DNA of 64,000 nucleotides from Streptomyces sp. Mut1 (GCF_030719295.1 NZ_CP120997.1:4785501-4849500); one strand, 5' to 3'. Shown: positions 1-10,600, counted from the first letter of the stretch. Notes: generated by a model not told the origin, from the sequence alone. Translations and numbers: made by a program.

Positions 1-548
1 GTGACCGCCACGCCGTCCAGGCTGTACGTGGCCCGGATGACCCGGTCGCAGCCGTTGGCGGTGAGGATCGAGCCGAGCGCGCCCTGGGTGGTGGTGGCGC
101 ACTGGGTGGTGCTGTGGGTGGCGCCCTTGGTGTGGACGCGGTCGCCGGTGGTGAGGGTCTTGCCGGGGAAGAAGGCGTCGACGCTGATGGGCAGCCGGTC
201 CTTCTTCGCGTCGGATATGTAGTCCTTGGGGTCCGGCGGGGGCGGTGGCGCCACCGAGGAGAAGGACGGTTCGGGCGCGGTGGTCTCGCTGGGCAGCGCG
301 CTCGCCGACGGCAGCTCGCTGGCGTCCTTGCCGGCCGCGTCGTCGGAGTGGTTGCTGTTGGCCGAGATGACCGCGGTCGCCACGATCGCGGCGACCGCCG
401 CGGTGGCCAGCGCGCCCCCGCCGATCAGCAGCCACTTCTTGCGTCTGGCGCGCGACTCGGACGCCTCGGCCAGCGCCTCCCAGTCCGGAGTCCCGCTGTT
501 CCCCGGCCCCGCCGGCCCCCAGGAGGGCCCCCCTTGCCCAAAGCTCAT
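1..548 (-). CDS. Membrane-anchored extracytoplasmic protein, C-terminus cut by window edge
   Basis: Reading the minus strand from the ATG at 548 gives an open frame that runs off the left edge after about 182 residues. The N-terminus is Gly/Pro-rich and cytoplasmic-looking, followed by a basic patch (RARRKK, residues about 33-38) and one hydrophobic segment (about 39-62). A Ser/Pro/Glu-rich linker follows (about 65-107), then a globular part with two cysteines about 20 residues apart. This topology suggests a type II membrane protein with an external domain. It diverges from the ABC-F gene at 615, with about 66 bp between the two starts. I do not recognise the family and assign no function. 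The existence of the gene is well supported by codon bias and topology. Confidence 0.75.
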   Translation of the reverse strand, partial: MSFGQGGPSWGPAGPGNSGTPDWEALAEASESRARRKKWLLIGGGALATAAVAAIVATAVISANSNHSDDAAGKDASELPSASALPSETTAPEPSFSSVAPPPPPDPKDYISDAKKDRLPISVDAFFPGKTLTTGDRVHTKGATHSTTQCATTTQGALGSILTANGCDRVIRATYSLDGVAV

Positions 549-614
549 GCCGCGATCCTAGACCGAAGGTAAACCGGTTGGGCCAGGGCTTCGCGGCCCG
601 TGACAATGCTGGGT

Positions 615-2234
615 ATGGGACATCTCGAAGCAGGCCATCTTGAGTACTACCTACCGGACGGGCGGGTGCTGCTCGGCGATGCTTCGTTCCGGGTGGCCGA
701 CGGTGCCGTGGTCGCCCTCGTCGGGGCGAACGGCGCCGGGAAGACCACGCTGCTGCGGCTGCTCGCCGGGGAGCTCCAGCCGCACGGCGGCTCGGTCTCG
801 GTGAGCGGCGGGCTCGGCGTGATGCGGCAGTTCGTCGGCTCCGTGCGCGACGAGCGTACGGTCCGCGACCTGCTGGTCTCCGTCGCCCAGCCCCGCATCC
901 GGGAGGCCGCGCTCGCCGTCGACCGGGCCGAGGAGCGCATCCTCACCGTGGACGACGAGGCCGCGCAGATGGCGTACGCGCAGGCGCTGAGCGACTGGGC
1001 CGAGGTGCGCGGGTACGAGGCCGAGACGCTCTGGGACATGTGCACGATGGCCGCGCTCGGTGTCCCGTACGAGAAGGCGCAGTGGCGCGAGGTGCGCACG
1101 CTCTCCGGCGGTGAGCAGAAGCGGCTGGTCCTGGAGGCGCTGCTGCGCGGGCCCGACGAGGTGCTGCTGCTGGACGAGCCGGACAACTATCTGGACGTGC
1201 CGGGCAAGCGGTGGCTGGAGGAGAAGCTGAAGGAGACCCGTAAGACGGTCCTCTTCGTCTCCCACGACCGCGAGCTGCTGTCCCGGGCCGCGCAGAAGAT
1301 CGTCAGCGTGGAGCCGAGCCCGGCCGGCAGCGACGTCTGGGTGCACGGTGCCGGCTTCGACACGTACCACCAGGCCCGCAAGGAGCGGTTCGCGCGCTTC
1401 GAGGAGCTGCTGCGGCGCTGGGAGGAGGAGCACAAGCGGCTGAAGGCGCTCGTGCTGCGGCTGCGGCAGCAGGCGGCGAACAGCCCCGACATGGCGAGCC
1501 GCTACCACGCGATGCAGACCCGCTTCAAGAAGTTCGAGGACGCGGGGCCCCCGCCGGAGCCGCCGCGCGAGCAGGACATCCGGATGCGGCTGCGCGGCGG
1601 CCGCACCGGGGTGCGGGCGGTGACCTGTACGAATCTGGAGCTGACCGGCCTGATGAAGCCGTTCGACCTGGAGATCTACTACGGGGAACGGGTCGCGGTC
1701 CTCGGCTCCAACGGCTCGGGCAAGTCCCACTTCCTGCGGCTGCTGGCGGGTGAACCGGTCGCGCACACGGGGGAGTGGAAGCTCGGCGCGCGGGTGGTGC
1801 CCGGCCATTTCGCCCAGACCCACTCCCATCCGGAGCTGCTGGGCCGGACGCTGGTCGACATCCTGTGGACGGAGCACGCCAAGGACCGGGGCGCGGCGAT
1901 GTCCGTGCTGCGGCGCTATGAGCTGGAGCGGCAGGGCGACCAGGCGTTCGAGAAGCTGTCGGGCGGCCAGCAGGCCCGGCTCCAGATCCTGCTCCTGGAG
2001 CTGTCCGGCACGACCGCGCTGCTGCTGGACGAGCCGACGGACAACCTGGACCTGGAGTCGGCGGAGGCGTTGCAGGACGGTCTGGAGGTGTACGACGGCA
2101 CGGTGATGGCCGTCACGCACGACCGGTGGTTCGCGAAGAGCTTCGACCGGTTCCTGGTCTTCGGCTCGGACGGGGTCGTACGGGAGACCTCGGAGCCGGT
2201 GTGGGACGAGCGGCGGGTGGAACGGGCGCGGTGA
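615..2234 (+). CDS. ABC-F family ATPase (ribosome-associated type)
   Basis: This is a soluble protein with two ATP-binding cassettes and no membrane segments, the architecture of ABC-F proteins that act on the ribosome as translation factors or antibiotic-resistance proteins. Cassette 1 has Walker A GANGAGKTT near residue 40, signature LSGGEQ and Walker B LLLDEPDNYLD. Cassette 2 has GSNGSGKSH, signature LSGGQQ and LLLDEPTDNLD. A charged, Arg/Glu-rich linker lies between them, as expected for the P-site tRNA interaction motif. I prefer the ATG at 615 (539 residues), which begins MGHLEAGHLEYYLPDG; GTG at 600 and ATG at 606 are also in frame. Whether it confers resistance cannot be told; nothing nearby is an antibiotic target gene other than rplM and rpsI downstream. 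Confidence 0.9.
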   Translation: MGHLEAGHLEYYLPDGRVLLGDASFRVADGAVVALVGANGAGKTTLLRLLAGELQPHGGSVSVSGGLGVMRQFVGSVRDERTVRDLLVSVAQPRIREAALAVDRAEERILTVDDEAAQMAYAQALSDWAEVRGYEAETLWDMCTMAALGVPYEKAQWREVRTLSGGEQKRLVLEALLRGPDEVLLLDEPDNYLDVPGKRWLEEKLKETRKTVLFVSHDRELLSRAAQKIVSVEPSPAGSDVWVHGAGFDTYHQARKERFARFEELLRRWEEEHKRLKALVLRLRQQAANSPDMASRYHAMQTRFKKFEDAGPPPEPPREQDIRMRLRGGRTGVRAVTCTNLELTGLMKPFDLEIYYGERVAVLGSNGSGKSHFLRLLAGEPVAHTGEWKLGARVVPGHFAQTHSHPELLGRTLVDILWTEHAKDRGAAMSVLRRYELERQGDQAFEKLSGGQQARLQILLLELSGTTALLLDEPTDNLDLESAEALQDGLEVYDGTVMAVTHDRWFAKSFDRFLVFGSDGVVRETSEPVWDERRVERAR

Positions 2235-2289
2235 CGCGGCGCGCCCCCGTGGGGTGTGGGTCGCCCACTGTCCGGTGGGTGGGGGCGGG

Positions 2290-2554
2290 GTCCCTCCGGG
2301 CAGACTCCTCAAAAATGGCGTGTTCACCCGACGACGCGGGGAACCCCGGTCGTACGCCATTTTCTGCGGGGACTGCCCTGCACGCCCCCACCCACGTTCG
2401 CCCGCGTCTGTACGCTGGTGGTACGTCTGCCGCAGACGCGTGGCGGCCGGTCCGGGGGCGTGCAGGGGAGTCCCCGCAGGACGACGAACGGATACCCGGG
2501 TGCGGCTGCGTACCCGCCGAACGTTCGTCGTCCGAGGAGACGCCCCGGAGGGAC
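2290..2554. repeat. Large nested palindromic element with two variable hairpins
   Basis: The 654-bp gap between the ABC-F gene and rplM holds a three-tier inverted repeat. The outer arms, 2290-2310 and 2534-2554, match at 18 of 21 positions. The middle arms, 2364-2389 and 2454-2479, match at 25 of 26. The inner arms, 2403-2410 (CGCGTCTG) and 2433-2440, are perfect. Between outer and middle arms each side carries its own perfect hairpin, and the two hairpins differ in sequence: AAAATGGCGT (2312-2321) pairs with 2354-2363, and GACGACGAACG (2480-2490) pairs with 2522-2532. Folded, this is a cross-shaped structure of about 265 nt. No ORF with a Streptomyces codon pattern lies inside. Its role is unknown. 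Confidence 0.85.
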
Positions 2555-2587
2555 CCCGGACCCCACCCGGGACGCGCAGGCGTGCTC

Positions 2588-2612
2588 TTCAGCCCGTCCG
2601 GCGCTTGAGGAC
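2588..2612. repeat. Short Streptomyces-type extragenic repeat
   Basis: The 25-mer contains the imperfect palindrome GTCCGGCGCTTGAGGAC, flanked by TTCAGCCC. From memory, short intergenic sequences of this form recur widely in Streptomyces chromosomes. The recognition is by eye only, and no second copy was seen in this window. Confidence 0.5.
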
Positions 2613-2620
2613 GGAACCCT

Positions 2621-2640
2621 CCGCCCCGGACCGGGGCGGG
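2621..2640. terminator. Perfect GC palindrome in the ABC-F/rplM gap
   Basis: CCGCCCCGGA joins its exact reverse complement at 2631-2640 with no spacer. It lies about 390 bp after the ABC-F stop and 35 bp before the putative rplM promoter, so it could end read-through from upstream. There is no T-run, which is usual for high-GC terminators. Confidence 0.4.
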
Positions 2641-2674
2641 CCCCCATGGATGCCGCCCGCCCAGGGGCCCCGTT

Positions 2675-2704
2675 TTGACCCGTCCGGGGGCGGGCGGGTA
2701 CTGT
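2675..2704 (+). promoter_or_regulatory. Putative rplM-rpsI promoter
   Basis: TTGACC (2675-2680) is separated by 18 bp from TACTGT (2699-2704), a good match to a vegetative HrdB-type promoter (TTGAC and TAnnnT). It would give a leader of about 175 nt before rplM. No L13-type leader structure was recognised there. Confidence 0.5.
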
Positions 2705-2888
2705 CGACCACTGTTATACGTATTGGCTGCGTCGTTCTCACGCGAAGGGCCCTTACGTAGGTTCCCTGGAGCAGTTACCAGTGGCTCGCATACGGGCAGC
2801 GTCCCCGGCATTGTGCGCCCCAGCTGCATATCGCTTCAGGGGTGCCGTGTGTCTGGACCCCATCCACTGAAGAAGCGAAGGCTACGAA

Positions 2889-3332
2889 GTGCGTACGTAC
2901 AGCCCCAAGCCCGGCGATGTCACTCGCCAGTGGCACATCATCGACGCCCAGGACATCGTCCTCGGCCGTCTGGCCACCACGGCTGCGAACCTCCTCCGAG
3001 GCAAGCACAAGGCGATCTACGCCCCCCACATGGACATGGGCGACTTCGTCATCATCATCAACGCCGACAAGGTTCACCTGTCCGGCAACAAGAAGACCCA
3101 GAAGATGGCGTACCGCCACTCCGGTTTCCCGGGTGGTCTCCGCTCGGTTCGTTACGACGAGCTGCTCGCGAAGAACCCCGAGAAGGCCGTCGAGAAGGCC
3201 ATCAAGGGCATGATCCCCAAGAACACCCTGGGCCGTCAGATGATCTCGAAGCTGAAGGTCTACGCGGGCGACCAGCACCCGCACGCTGCGCAGCAGCCGG
3301 TCCCGTACGAGATCACCCAGGTCGCGCAGTAG
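2889..3332 (+). CDS. rplM: 50S ribosomal protein L13
   Basis: This 147-residue protein is full length for L13, an early-assembly protein of the large subunit that binds 23S rRNA. It starts [10 protein letters not shown] and contains the conserved stretches [22 protein letters not shown] and HSGFPGG, with a basic region [14 protein letters not shown] near the C-terminus. The GTG start at 2889 follows a GAAG-type ribosome binding site. rpsI begins 45 bp downstream on the same strand, the near-universal rplM-rpsI pairing, so the two are taken as one transcript from the promoter near 2675-2704. Nothing is unusual. Confidence 0.98.
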   Translation: MRTYSPKPGDVTRQWHIIDAQDIVLGRLATTAANLLRGKHKAIYAPHMDMGDFVIIINADKVHLSGNKKTQKMAYRHSGFPGGLRSVRYDELLAKNPEKAVEKAIKGMIPKNTLGRQMISKLKVYAGDQHPHAAQQPVPYEITQVAQ

Positions 3333-3377
3333 TTCCGGCCTCCCCCCAAAGACGTAAAGAAAGATCTGAGGAGCATC

Positions 3378-3905
3378 GTGGCCGAGACCACTGTTGAGAC
3401 CCCTGTCGAGGGCACCGAGGGCGAGGAGACCTTCGCCGAGGTGACCACCTTCGAGTCCGAGGTCCCCGTCGAGGGTGAGTACACCTCCGAGTCGCTCGCC
3501 GGCCGCTTCGGCGACCCGCAGCCCGCCGCCGGCCTCGGCCGTCGCAAGAACGCCATCGCCCGCGTCCGGATCGTCCCGGGCACCGGCAAGTGGAAGATCA
3601 ACGGCCGCACCCTTGAGGGCTACTTCCCGAACAAGGTGCACCAGCAGGAAGTCAACGAGCCCTTCAAGGTGCTCGAGCTGGACAACCGTTACGACGTCAT
3701 CGCCCGCATCTCGGGTGGCGGCGTCTCGGGTCAGGCCGGCGCCCTGCGCCTGGGCGTGGCCCGTGCGCTGAACGAGGCGGACGTGGACAACAACCGCGCG
3801 ACGCTGAAGAAGGCCGGCTTCCTCTCCCGCGACGACCGTGCGGTCGAGCGCAAGAAGGCCGGTCTGAAGAAGGCCCGCAAGGCCCCGCAGTACAGCAAGC
3901 GCTAA
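3378..3905 (+). CDS. rpsI: 30S ribosomal protein S9
   Basis: The 175-residue product is S9 of the small subunit, whose C-terminal tail reaches the decoding site. The last 130 residues carry the family signature [17 protein letters not shown], the [12 protein letters not shown] region and the basic tail ending QYSKR. The first 45 residues are an acidic Glu/Thr/Val-rich extension typical of actinobacterial S9. The GTG start at 3378 follows GAGGAGC at a suitable distance. It is co-transcribed with rplM and closed by a strong hairpin at 3933-3965. Confidence 0.98.
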   Translation: MAETTVETPVEGTEGEETFAEVTTFESEVPVEGEYTSESLAGRFGDPQPAAGLGRRKNAIARVRIVPGTGKWKINGRTLEGYFPNKVHQQEVNEPFKVLELDNRYDVIARISGGGVSGQAGALRLGVARALNEADVDNNRATLKKAGFLSRDDRAVERKKAGLKKARKAPQYSKR

Positions 3906-3932
3906 ACCGCCTGCTCACCCGCGTTACACGTT

Positions 3933-3965
3933 CGCCCCGGCGGCACACCTCGTGCTGCCGGGGCG
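3933..3965 (+). terminator. rpsI terminator hairpin
   Basis: Arms 3933-3946 and 3952-3965 form a 14-bp GC-rich stem with one G-T wobble and a 5-nt loop, 28 bp after the rpsI stop, followed by TTCGTTT. Confidence 0.8.
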
Positions 3966-4069
3966 TTCGTTTATCGACATCCTCGGGCATATAACGGCAT
4001 AAGGCGTTCATAGGCTTGTTGGGTACTTGATCAGATCTTTGCGTTTCGGAGCACTTTCGGAGGACACCA

Positions 4070-5428
4070 GTGGGACGACTCTTCGGCACGGACGGCGTGC
4101 GCGGTGTCGCCAATGCGGACCTGACGGCCGAGCTCGCGCTCGGGCTCTCGGTGGCCGCGGCACACGTACTGGCCGAGGCGGGCACCTTCGAGGGCCATCG
4201 GCCCACGGCCGTGGTGGGCCGTGACCCACGCGCCTCCGGAGAGTTCCTGGAGGCCGCCGTCGTGGCCGGCCTCGCCAGCGCGGGCGTCGACATCCTGCGC
4301 GTCGGCGTGCTGCCGACCCCGGCCGTGGCCTACCTCACCGGCGCCCTGGGCGCCGACATCGGGGTCATGCTCTCGGCCAGCCACAACGCCATGCCGGACA
4401 ACGGTGTCAAGTTCTTCGCGCGCGGCGGCCACAAGCTGGCCGACGAGCTGGAGGACCGCATCGAGACGGTCTACGAGCAGCACCGCACCGGTGCGCCGTG
4501 GTCCCGCCCGACCGGCTCCGGCGTCGGCCGGGTCACCGACTACGCCGAGGGCTTCGACCGCTACGTCGCCCACCTCATCGGCGTCCTCCCCAACCGGCTC
4601 GACGGCCTGAAAGTCGTCCTGGACGAGGCCCACGGCGCGGCCGCCCGCGTCTCGCCCGAGGCATTCGCCCGCGCCGGGGCCGAGGTCATCACGATCGGCG
4701 CCGAGCCGGACGGGCTGAACATCAACGACGGCTGCGGCTCCACGCACCTGGAGCTGCTGCGCACCGCCGTCGTCGAGCACGGCGCCCACCTCGGCATCGC
4801 GCACGACGGCGACGCCGACCGCTGCCTGGCCGTCGACGCGGCGGGCGAGGAGGTCGACGGCGACCAGATCCTGGCCGTGCTGGCCCTCGCCCTGCGCGAG
4901 GCCGGGCAGCTGCGCGGGGACACCGTCGTCGGCACCGTCATGTCGAACCTCGGCTTCAAGATCGCCATGGAGCGCGAGGGCATCCAGCTCGTCCAGACCG
5001 CCGTCGGCGACCGCTACGTCCTGGAGTCGATGAAGGCCGAGGGCTACGCGCTGGGCGGCGAGCAGTCCGGCCACGTCATCGTCCTGGACCACGCCACGAC
5101 CGGCGACGGCACGCTGACCGGGCTGATGCTGGCGGCCCGCATCGCCGCGACCGGCCGGCCGCTGGCGGAGCTGGCCGGTGTGATGGAGCGGCTGCCGCAG
5201 GTCCTCGTCAACGTCCCGGACGTCGACAAGTCCCGCGTGCACACCTCGCAGGAGGTCGCCGCGGCCGTCGCCGACGCCGAGCGCGAGCTGGGCGCGACCG
5301 GCCGCGTGCTGCTGCGCCCCTCGGGTACGGAGCCGCTCGTACGGGTCATGGTCGAGGCCGCGGACATCGAGCAGGCGCGCACGGTGGCCGGGCAGCTGGC
5401 GGACGTCGTGAAGTCGGCGCTGGGCTGA
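4070..5428 (+). CDS. glmM: Phosphoglucosamine mutase
   Basis: GlmM converts glucosamine-6-phosphate to glucosamine-1-phosphate in the UDP-GlcNAc pathway that feeds peptidoglycan. The product has 452 residues, the usual length. The phospho-serine loop is [12 protein letters not shown] (Ser104), the metal-binding loop is DGDADR (residues 246-251), the sugar-binding loop contains GGEQSGH, and the phosphate-binding loop near the C-terminus is [14 protein letters not shown]. The GTG start at 4070 sits behind GGAGGACA. It lies downstream of rpsI, as in other actinobacteria. Its partner glmS is 30 kb away here because of the intervening block. Confidence 0.97.
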   Translation: MGRLFGTDGVRGVANADLTAELALGLSVAAAHVLAEAGTFEGHRPTAVVGRDPRASGEFLEAAVVAGLASAGVDILRVGVLPTPAVAYLTGALGADIGVMLSASHNAMPDNGVKFFARGGHKLADELEDRIETVYEQHRTGAPWSRPTGSGVGRVTDYAEGFDRYVAHLIGVLPNRLDGLKVVLDEAHGAAARVSPEAFARAGAEVITIGAEPDGLNINDGCGSTHLELLRTAVVEHGAHLGIAHDGDADRCLAVDAAGEEVDGDQILAVLALALREAGQLRGDTVVGTVMSNLGFKIAMEREGIQLVQTAVGDRYVLESMKAEGYALGGEQSGHVIVLDHATTGDGTLTGLMLAARIAATGRPLAELAGVMERLPQVLVNVPDVDKSRVHTSQEVAAAVADAERELGATGRVLLRPSGTEPLVRVMVEAADIEQARTVAGQLADVVKSALG

Positions 5429-5474
5429 TTCGCCGGGGGTGGGGACGGGGCCTTCCGTACCCCGCCCCGCCCCC

Positions 5475-6443
5475 TCAGCCGCTGCCCTCGGCCGCCGCCG
5501 GGGGCTCCTGGGCGCGCTGCCGGCGCTGGGCAGCGCGCCACAGTGCCTTCTGGGTGATCAGCGTCAGCGTGCCCGCGAGCACGATCCCGCCGAGGTTCTC
5601 CAGGAGCTGGCGCGCGGAGCCGGACATCTGGGCGTAGTCGCTGTAGCTGAAGGCCACCGCCGCGTTGGCCGCGGCCGGCACGGTCGTCACCGAGATGGCG
5701 ACCCCGATCAGCGCCCCGGACTTCGCCGAGGTGAGCGACAGCGTCCCGGCGATGCCCGCGAGGAACGCGACGACGAACGAGAGCCAGTCCGGCTGCCACA
5801 CGAACGCGGTGTTGGGCCGGTCGGCCTCGATCATGTCCCGGTCGAACAGTCCGAAGAGGTCCATCAGCCAGGAGAACCCGGACGTCAGCACCATGGCCGC
5901 CGCGAAACCGCCGACGAGCGCCCACAGCGAGCGCCACACGAGGTGCGGGGCGCGCTGCACCAGGGCGGTGGAGATCCCGGCCAGCGGTCCGAACTCCGGG
6001 CCGACCGCCATCGCGCCCACGATCAGGACCGCGTTGTCGAGCATCACCCCGCAGGCCGCGAGCATCGTCGCGACGGCGAGGAACGCCAGGTAGGTGATGC
6101 TGAACGTGGACTCCTCGTGGGTGGCCTCGGACAGCTCCTCCCACAGCACCGCGTCCGCGCCCTCGCCCGGCGCGGCCCGCTCCGCCTTCTCGGCGCGCGC
6201 CGAGAGCGTGAGGTCCAGGCCGGCGACGGTGACCGCCCCGTACCGGTCGACCCCGAGCCGCCGCAGCGCCCCGATCAGCTCGTCGCCCGCCTCGCGCGCC
6301 ACGTCGCACAGCACCACGTCACCCGCGGGGTCCCGGGCGACCCCCGGCAGCACCACGAGGTGGGCGGTGCCGGCGGTCCGCTCCAGCAGGCCCGTCACCT
6401 CGTCCGTACGGTCGGCGGGCACGATCAGGCGCAGATGCAGCAC
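5475..6443 (-). CDS. DUF389 integral membrane protein
   Basis: The 322-residue product matches the DUF389 family in layout. A soluble N-terminal part of about 110 residues (MLHLRLIVPADRT) is followed by five to six hydrophobic segments with the family pattern of small-residue-rich helices, such as STFSITYLAFLAVATMLA and VLIVGAMAVGPEFGPLAGI. A polar Ala/Gln/Arg tail ends the protein. The molecular function of the family is not established. It starts 27 bp after the coaA stop on the same strand, so it is probably the second gene of a coaA operon, although a metabolic link is not evident. Confidence 0.85.
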   Translation of the reverse strand: MLHLRLIVPADRTDEVTGLLERTAGTAHLVVLPGVARDPAGDVVLCDVAREAGDELIGALRRLGVDRYGAVTVAGLDLTLSARAEKAERAAPGEGADAVLWEELSEATHEESTFSITYLAFLAVATMLAACGVMLDNAVLIVGAMAVGPEFGPLAGISTALVQRAPHLVWRSLWALVGGFAAAMVLTSGFSWLMDLFGLFDRDMIEADRPNTAFVWQPDWLSFVVAFLAGIAGTLSLTSAKSGALIGVAISVTTVPAAANAAVAFSYSDYAQMSGSARQLLENLGGIVLAGTLTLITQKALWRAAQRRQRAQEPPAAAEGSG

Positions 6444-6470
6444 AACGCTCCTCGTGGAGGCTCGAACGGC

Positions 6471-7466
6471 TCAGAGCTTGCGCAGGGACAGCCGCTGCAC
6501 CTTGTGATCGGGCCCCTTGCGCAGCACCAGCGTGGCACGCCCACGGGTCGGCGCCACGTTCTCCACGAGGTTCGGCCGGTTGATGGTCCGCCACATGGTG
6601 GCGGCGTACTCCATCGCCTCCGCCTCGGAGACCTGCGTGTACTTGCGGAAGTACGAGGAAGGGTCCTGGAACGCCGTCTCGCGCAGCTTGCGGAAGCGGC
6701 TGAGGTACCAGGTCTCGATGTCCTCCGGCCGGGCGTCCACGTACACGCTGAAGTCGAAGTAGTCGGCGAGCCCCACCCGGGTGCGGCCGTCCTTGCCGGG
6801 CAGGGCCGGCTGGAGGACGTTCAGCCCCTCCACGATCAGGATGTCCGGACGCCGTACGGTGAGCCGCTCGCCGGGCACGATGTCGTAGATCAGGTGGGAG
6901 TAGACGGGGGCGGTGACCTCGTCCTTGCCCGCCTTGATGTCGGCGACGAAACGGGTCAGGGCGCGCCGGTCGTACGACTCCGGGAACCCCTTGCGCGACA
7001 TGAGGCCGCGCGCGTGGAGCTCCTTCATCGGGAGCAGGAAGCCGTCGGTGGTCACCAGCTCGACCCTCGGGTGCTCCGGCCACCGGGCCAGCAGCGCCCG
7101 CAAAATCCGGGCGGTGGTGGACTTGCCCACGGCGACGCTGCCCGCGACCCCTATGACGAACGGCGTCCCGCGCTGCGCGCCCTGCCCGTTGCCCGCGTCC
7201 CCGAGGAAGGTGTTCAGGGCGCCGCGCAGCCCGGACGTGGCCTGCACGTAGAGGTTGAGGAGGCGGGAGAGCGGCAGATAGACGTCCCGCACCTCGTCGA
7301 GGTCGATGACGTCCCCGAGCCCGCGCAGCCGCTCCACCTCGTCGGCGGTCAGCGGCAGGGGCGTCCTGTCGCGCAGCGCGCTCCACTCCGCCCGGGTCAG
7401 GTCGACGTACGGCGTCGCGGCGTGCTCGGCGCGTCGGTTCGTGCTCCGGGTCGGCGAAGTGATCAC
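6471..7466 (-). CDS. coaA: Type I pantothenate kinase
   Basis: CoaA phosphorylates pantothenate in the first committed step of coenzyme A synthesis. The protein has 331 residues, with the Walker A loop [12 protein letters not shown] at residues 106-117, the TTDGFLLP segment and the [12 protein letters not shown] segment of the P-loop kinase fold, all typical of the bacterial type I (prokaryotic CoaA) enzyme. The GTG start at 7466 gives [10 protein letters not shown]. It heads a two-gene minus-strand unit with the DUF389 gene. The gene pair marks the left border of the accessory block. Confidence 0.95.
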   Translation of the reverse strand: MITSPTRSTNRRAEHAATPYVDLTRAEWSALRDRTPLPLTADEVERLRGLGDVIDLDEVRDVYLPLSRLLNLYVQATSGLRGALNTFLGDAGNGQGAQRGTPFVIGVAGSVAVGKSTTARILRALLARWPEHPRVELVTTDGFLLPMKELHARGLMSRKGFPESYDRRALTRFVADIKAGKDEVTAPVYSHLIYDIVPGERLTVRRPDILIVEGLNVLQPALPGKDGRTRVGLADYFDFSVYVDARPEDIETWYLSRFRKLRETAFQDPSSYFRKYTQVSEAEAMEYAATMWRTINRPNLVENVAPTRGRATLVLRKGPDHKVQRLSLRKL

Positions 7467-7569
7467 GGGAACATTGTTGCGGGAGTTCCACGGGAGTACG
7501 AACGGGGGTGGAGGGTGGGCTCGGTCACGTGGGGTCGGCGGCGCCCGACCGCTGTGACGGCTGTACGGG

Positions 7570-7620
7570 GAACGGGCCGGCGGTCCTGGCGCGTGTCGGC
7601 GCCGGACCGTCGGCCCGTTC
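7570..7620 (-). terminator. Terminator of the FG-GAP repeat gene
   Basis: GAACGGGCCGGCGGTCC at 7570-7586 pairs with its near-complement ending at 7620 (one G-T wobble). The hairpin lies just 3' of the minus-strand gene that stops at 7633. The rest of the gap up to coaA shows nothing else. Confidence 0.6.
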
Positions 7621-7632
7621 GGAGCGGGGGCG

Positions 7633-10600
7633 TCAGCCGAAGGCCTTGACGTCCCCCCAGCCGCTGGAGATCACGGTCATCGCGGCAGAGTTCGTGTTGG
7701 TGGTGGAGGGGTGGTAGACCTTCACCGATCCGTCGGCGGTGAATCGTGCCCAGATGTCGGGGACGCGGTCACCGTTGACGTCCGGGATACCGATCACGGT
7801 GTCGATCTTGGCGCTGGTCCACCCCGTGCCGTACGAGGTGTCCTTGCCCTCCCGGGAGGCCGCGGCCGTCTTCAGGGAGTTCAGGTCCACGCTGCCGGTG
7901 ACCGTGCCGGGCTTGCCGTGCCGGACGTACATGTTCCCGTTGGACGTGTTCCGCCAGAGCAGGTCGGGGGTGCCGTCCAGGTCGATGTCGGCGACGTTGA
8001 CGATGTCTCGGATCTCCCACGCGCTGGCGCTCAGCCGGACCGCCTCCTGGAAGGCGCCGCCGGTGTAGCCGAGCAGCACCCAGAACGCGTCACCGGTGCG
8101 CACGAAGACCTCGGGCCGCTGGTCACCGGTGATGTCGCCGACGGCCTTGAGCTGGACCCAGCCCGCCGGGTCGGGGGCGCCCGGGGGCAGCCGGACCTCC
8201 AGGCGCTTGCCGACGTCGAAGCTGCCGTAGCCGTCGCCCGGGTAGAGCCAGAAGCCGCCGTCGGGGGTGCGGGCGAACAGGTCGGTGACGCCGTCACCCG
8301 GGTAGGCGTCGGCGTAATGGGTGATCAGCGCGGCCTTGCCGGTGGCGGGGTCGTACCAGTGGCCGGTGGGGTTCAGCTTCCCGTTGGAGGCGTAGCCGGC
8401 GGCGAGGGAGGTGTAGAGCTCGCCGTCGGGCAGGCCGGCGTAGGAACGGAGGTTGCCGCTCGCGTTGATGGTGAGCAGGTCGGCGCGTCCGTCACCGCCG
8501 AGGTCGCCCGGAGCGTCCGCGGTGTCCCGGGGCGGCACGTAGAAGGCGTAGTCGGTGTACTCCTTCGACTTGTTGCCGACCGCGTCGAAGGAGTACACCC
8601 GCATGCTGTTCGGTCCGGCGCTGGGCGGGGCCAGGGTGAGGGAGAGCAGCCCGACGGTGTTGCCGGACTCGTCCTTGCCGGTGGTGGCCGCCTTCTCGGT
8701 GTAGCCGGCGCCGGTGAGCGTGTAGGAGAACTTGGTGGCGCCGGGGGCGCTGAAGGTGAAGACGCCGGTCGCGCCGAACTTCTTCTCGGACCAGGTCAGG
8801 CCGTCCGCGGTGGCCTCCGGGAAGTCCACGCTGGTCACGTCGGGCGCGGGCGGCGCGGAGCCGTCGACGGTGAACTGGCAGGGCTGGTCACCGGGCGGGA
8901 AGTAGGTGGAGACGGCGCCCGAGGTGTCCTCCGAGCGGACGTCCCACTTGTAGGTGGTCTTGTCGGCGAGGCTGCTGGACGGGATCGTCAGCGTCGCCTT
9001 GCCGCCGCTGTTGGGGGTGACCAGCGTGCCCGATGGGGCGCTGGCGCCCGACTTCCACCAGCGGAAACGCAGCTTGGAGAGGTTCTTGTCCGGGTCGGTC
9101 GCGGTCGCGGAGAGCACGATGTTCGTCTTGGCGACGGGACGGCTGGACGGGGCGGCCAGGCAGGCGCCGCCCGGGGTGGTGGTGCCGCCGGTCGGCTCGT
9201 TGGGCTTGCGGTTGTAGTCCACCTCCAGGGCGGCCGACGTGGCACGGAACTTGCGCCAGGTGTAGGTGCTGGTCTCGGTGTTGGCCCGCATGCCCAGGGT
9301 GAGGGTCGACGCGCCGGCGTCGGCCGCGTACTGGGCGCCGGCCTTCACGTTCCACAGCACGTACTCGTCGGAACAGGAACTGTTGTAGCCGTGGGCGAAC
9401 GACTGCGACTGGAGCAGCGACGACCAGCTCGGCTGCTTCTTCCACGTGGTGCCGGAGGAGATGGCCCCGGTCCGGTAGAGGTGGAACTGCCGGGTCTCGC
9501 ACGACCACGAGTGGTTGTTGAGCACCTTGAACTGCGCCTTGGTGACGGTGGCGCCCTTCAGGCTGCTGGAGAAGCCCATCGTCCAGAACGAGCGTGCCAG
9601 GCCCTTGGTGTCGCTCTCGTAGCCGACGCGGGCGTCGGAGGTTCCGGAGCTGAAGTTGGTGCCGTTGTAGAAGCTGGAGTTCGGGTAGGGCTTGTAGGCC
9701 ACGGTCCACGACTTCCAGGCGGGCTTGATCGACGGGTCGACGAACAGCGGGTAGCGGACGTCGTCGCTCTGCAGCAGACCGGCGCCGGCCACGTCCAGGG
9801 TGAGGCGCACCCCGTTGCCGTCCTCGTCCACGCCGGTCCGCAACGGGCTGCTCTGCGCGCCGGGTTCGATGCCGCTGAGGCCGGAGAGCGCCAGCACGTC
9901 CTCGGCGGTAGCGGTGCCGGTGCGCACCTCGGTGCCGGGTGCCAGCTCGGGGTCCTGGCCCGAGGAGTCCCAGGCGAACGGGGTGGGCACGGAACCGATC
10001 ATCCTGCCCCCCTGCGGGTCCAGCACGCGGACCGTGTCGGTCGTGGGGTTGTGCTCGAACCGTGCCGTCTCGGACCGCAGGCCGAAGGTGAGGGTCTTCA
10101 GCTCCTCGTTCCGCGCGGCCTCGGGCGTCTTGATGATCATCAGCTGGGCGAAGCCGCCCTCCTCGCGGGCGACCAGCAGCATGTCGACGCCCGGAAAGAC
10201 CTCCTGGTACAGCGCCCGCGGGCCGTCGAGCACCGGTTCCGGCAGCGGCGCGGGCCAGGTGTAGGCCACGGTGTGACCTTCCAGCTCGACCTCGGCCAGG
10301 ATGCTGTCCCCGGCCGCGGGCGTGGTCCGGCGGAAGCCGCGGTCGGCGCGGTCCGCCGGAGGGCCGCCGGCCGAGAAGCGGACCGGTGTCACGGCGTTCA
10401 CCGGGGTGATGCCGTCCTTGGTGCGGCGCAGACGCGTGTCGATCCGGGCCCACTCACCGTCGGCGTTCCTCGCCCGCTGCGGGGTGGCGTGGATCTGCTG
10501 ACGCATCTTTCCGTCGGGCAGCGCCCAGGTGAGCGTGGTGGCGGTGGTGGCCGCCTCGACGAGGACCTTCTTGCCGGTGCGGTGGGCCGCGTCGATCGCC

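Noticed and set aside
5439..7649. 736-residue open frame over DUF389 and coaA
   Set aside because: Arg/Gly/His-rich composition and overlap with two recognised genes show it to be a shadow.
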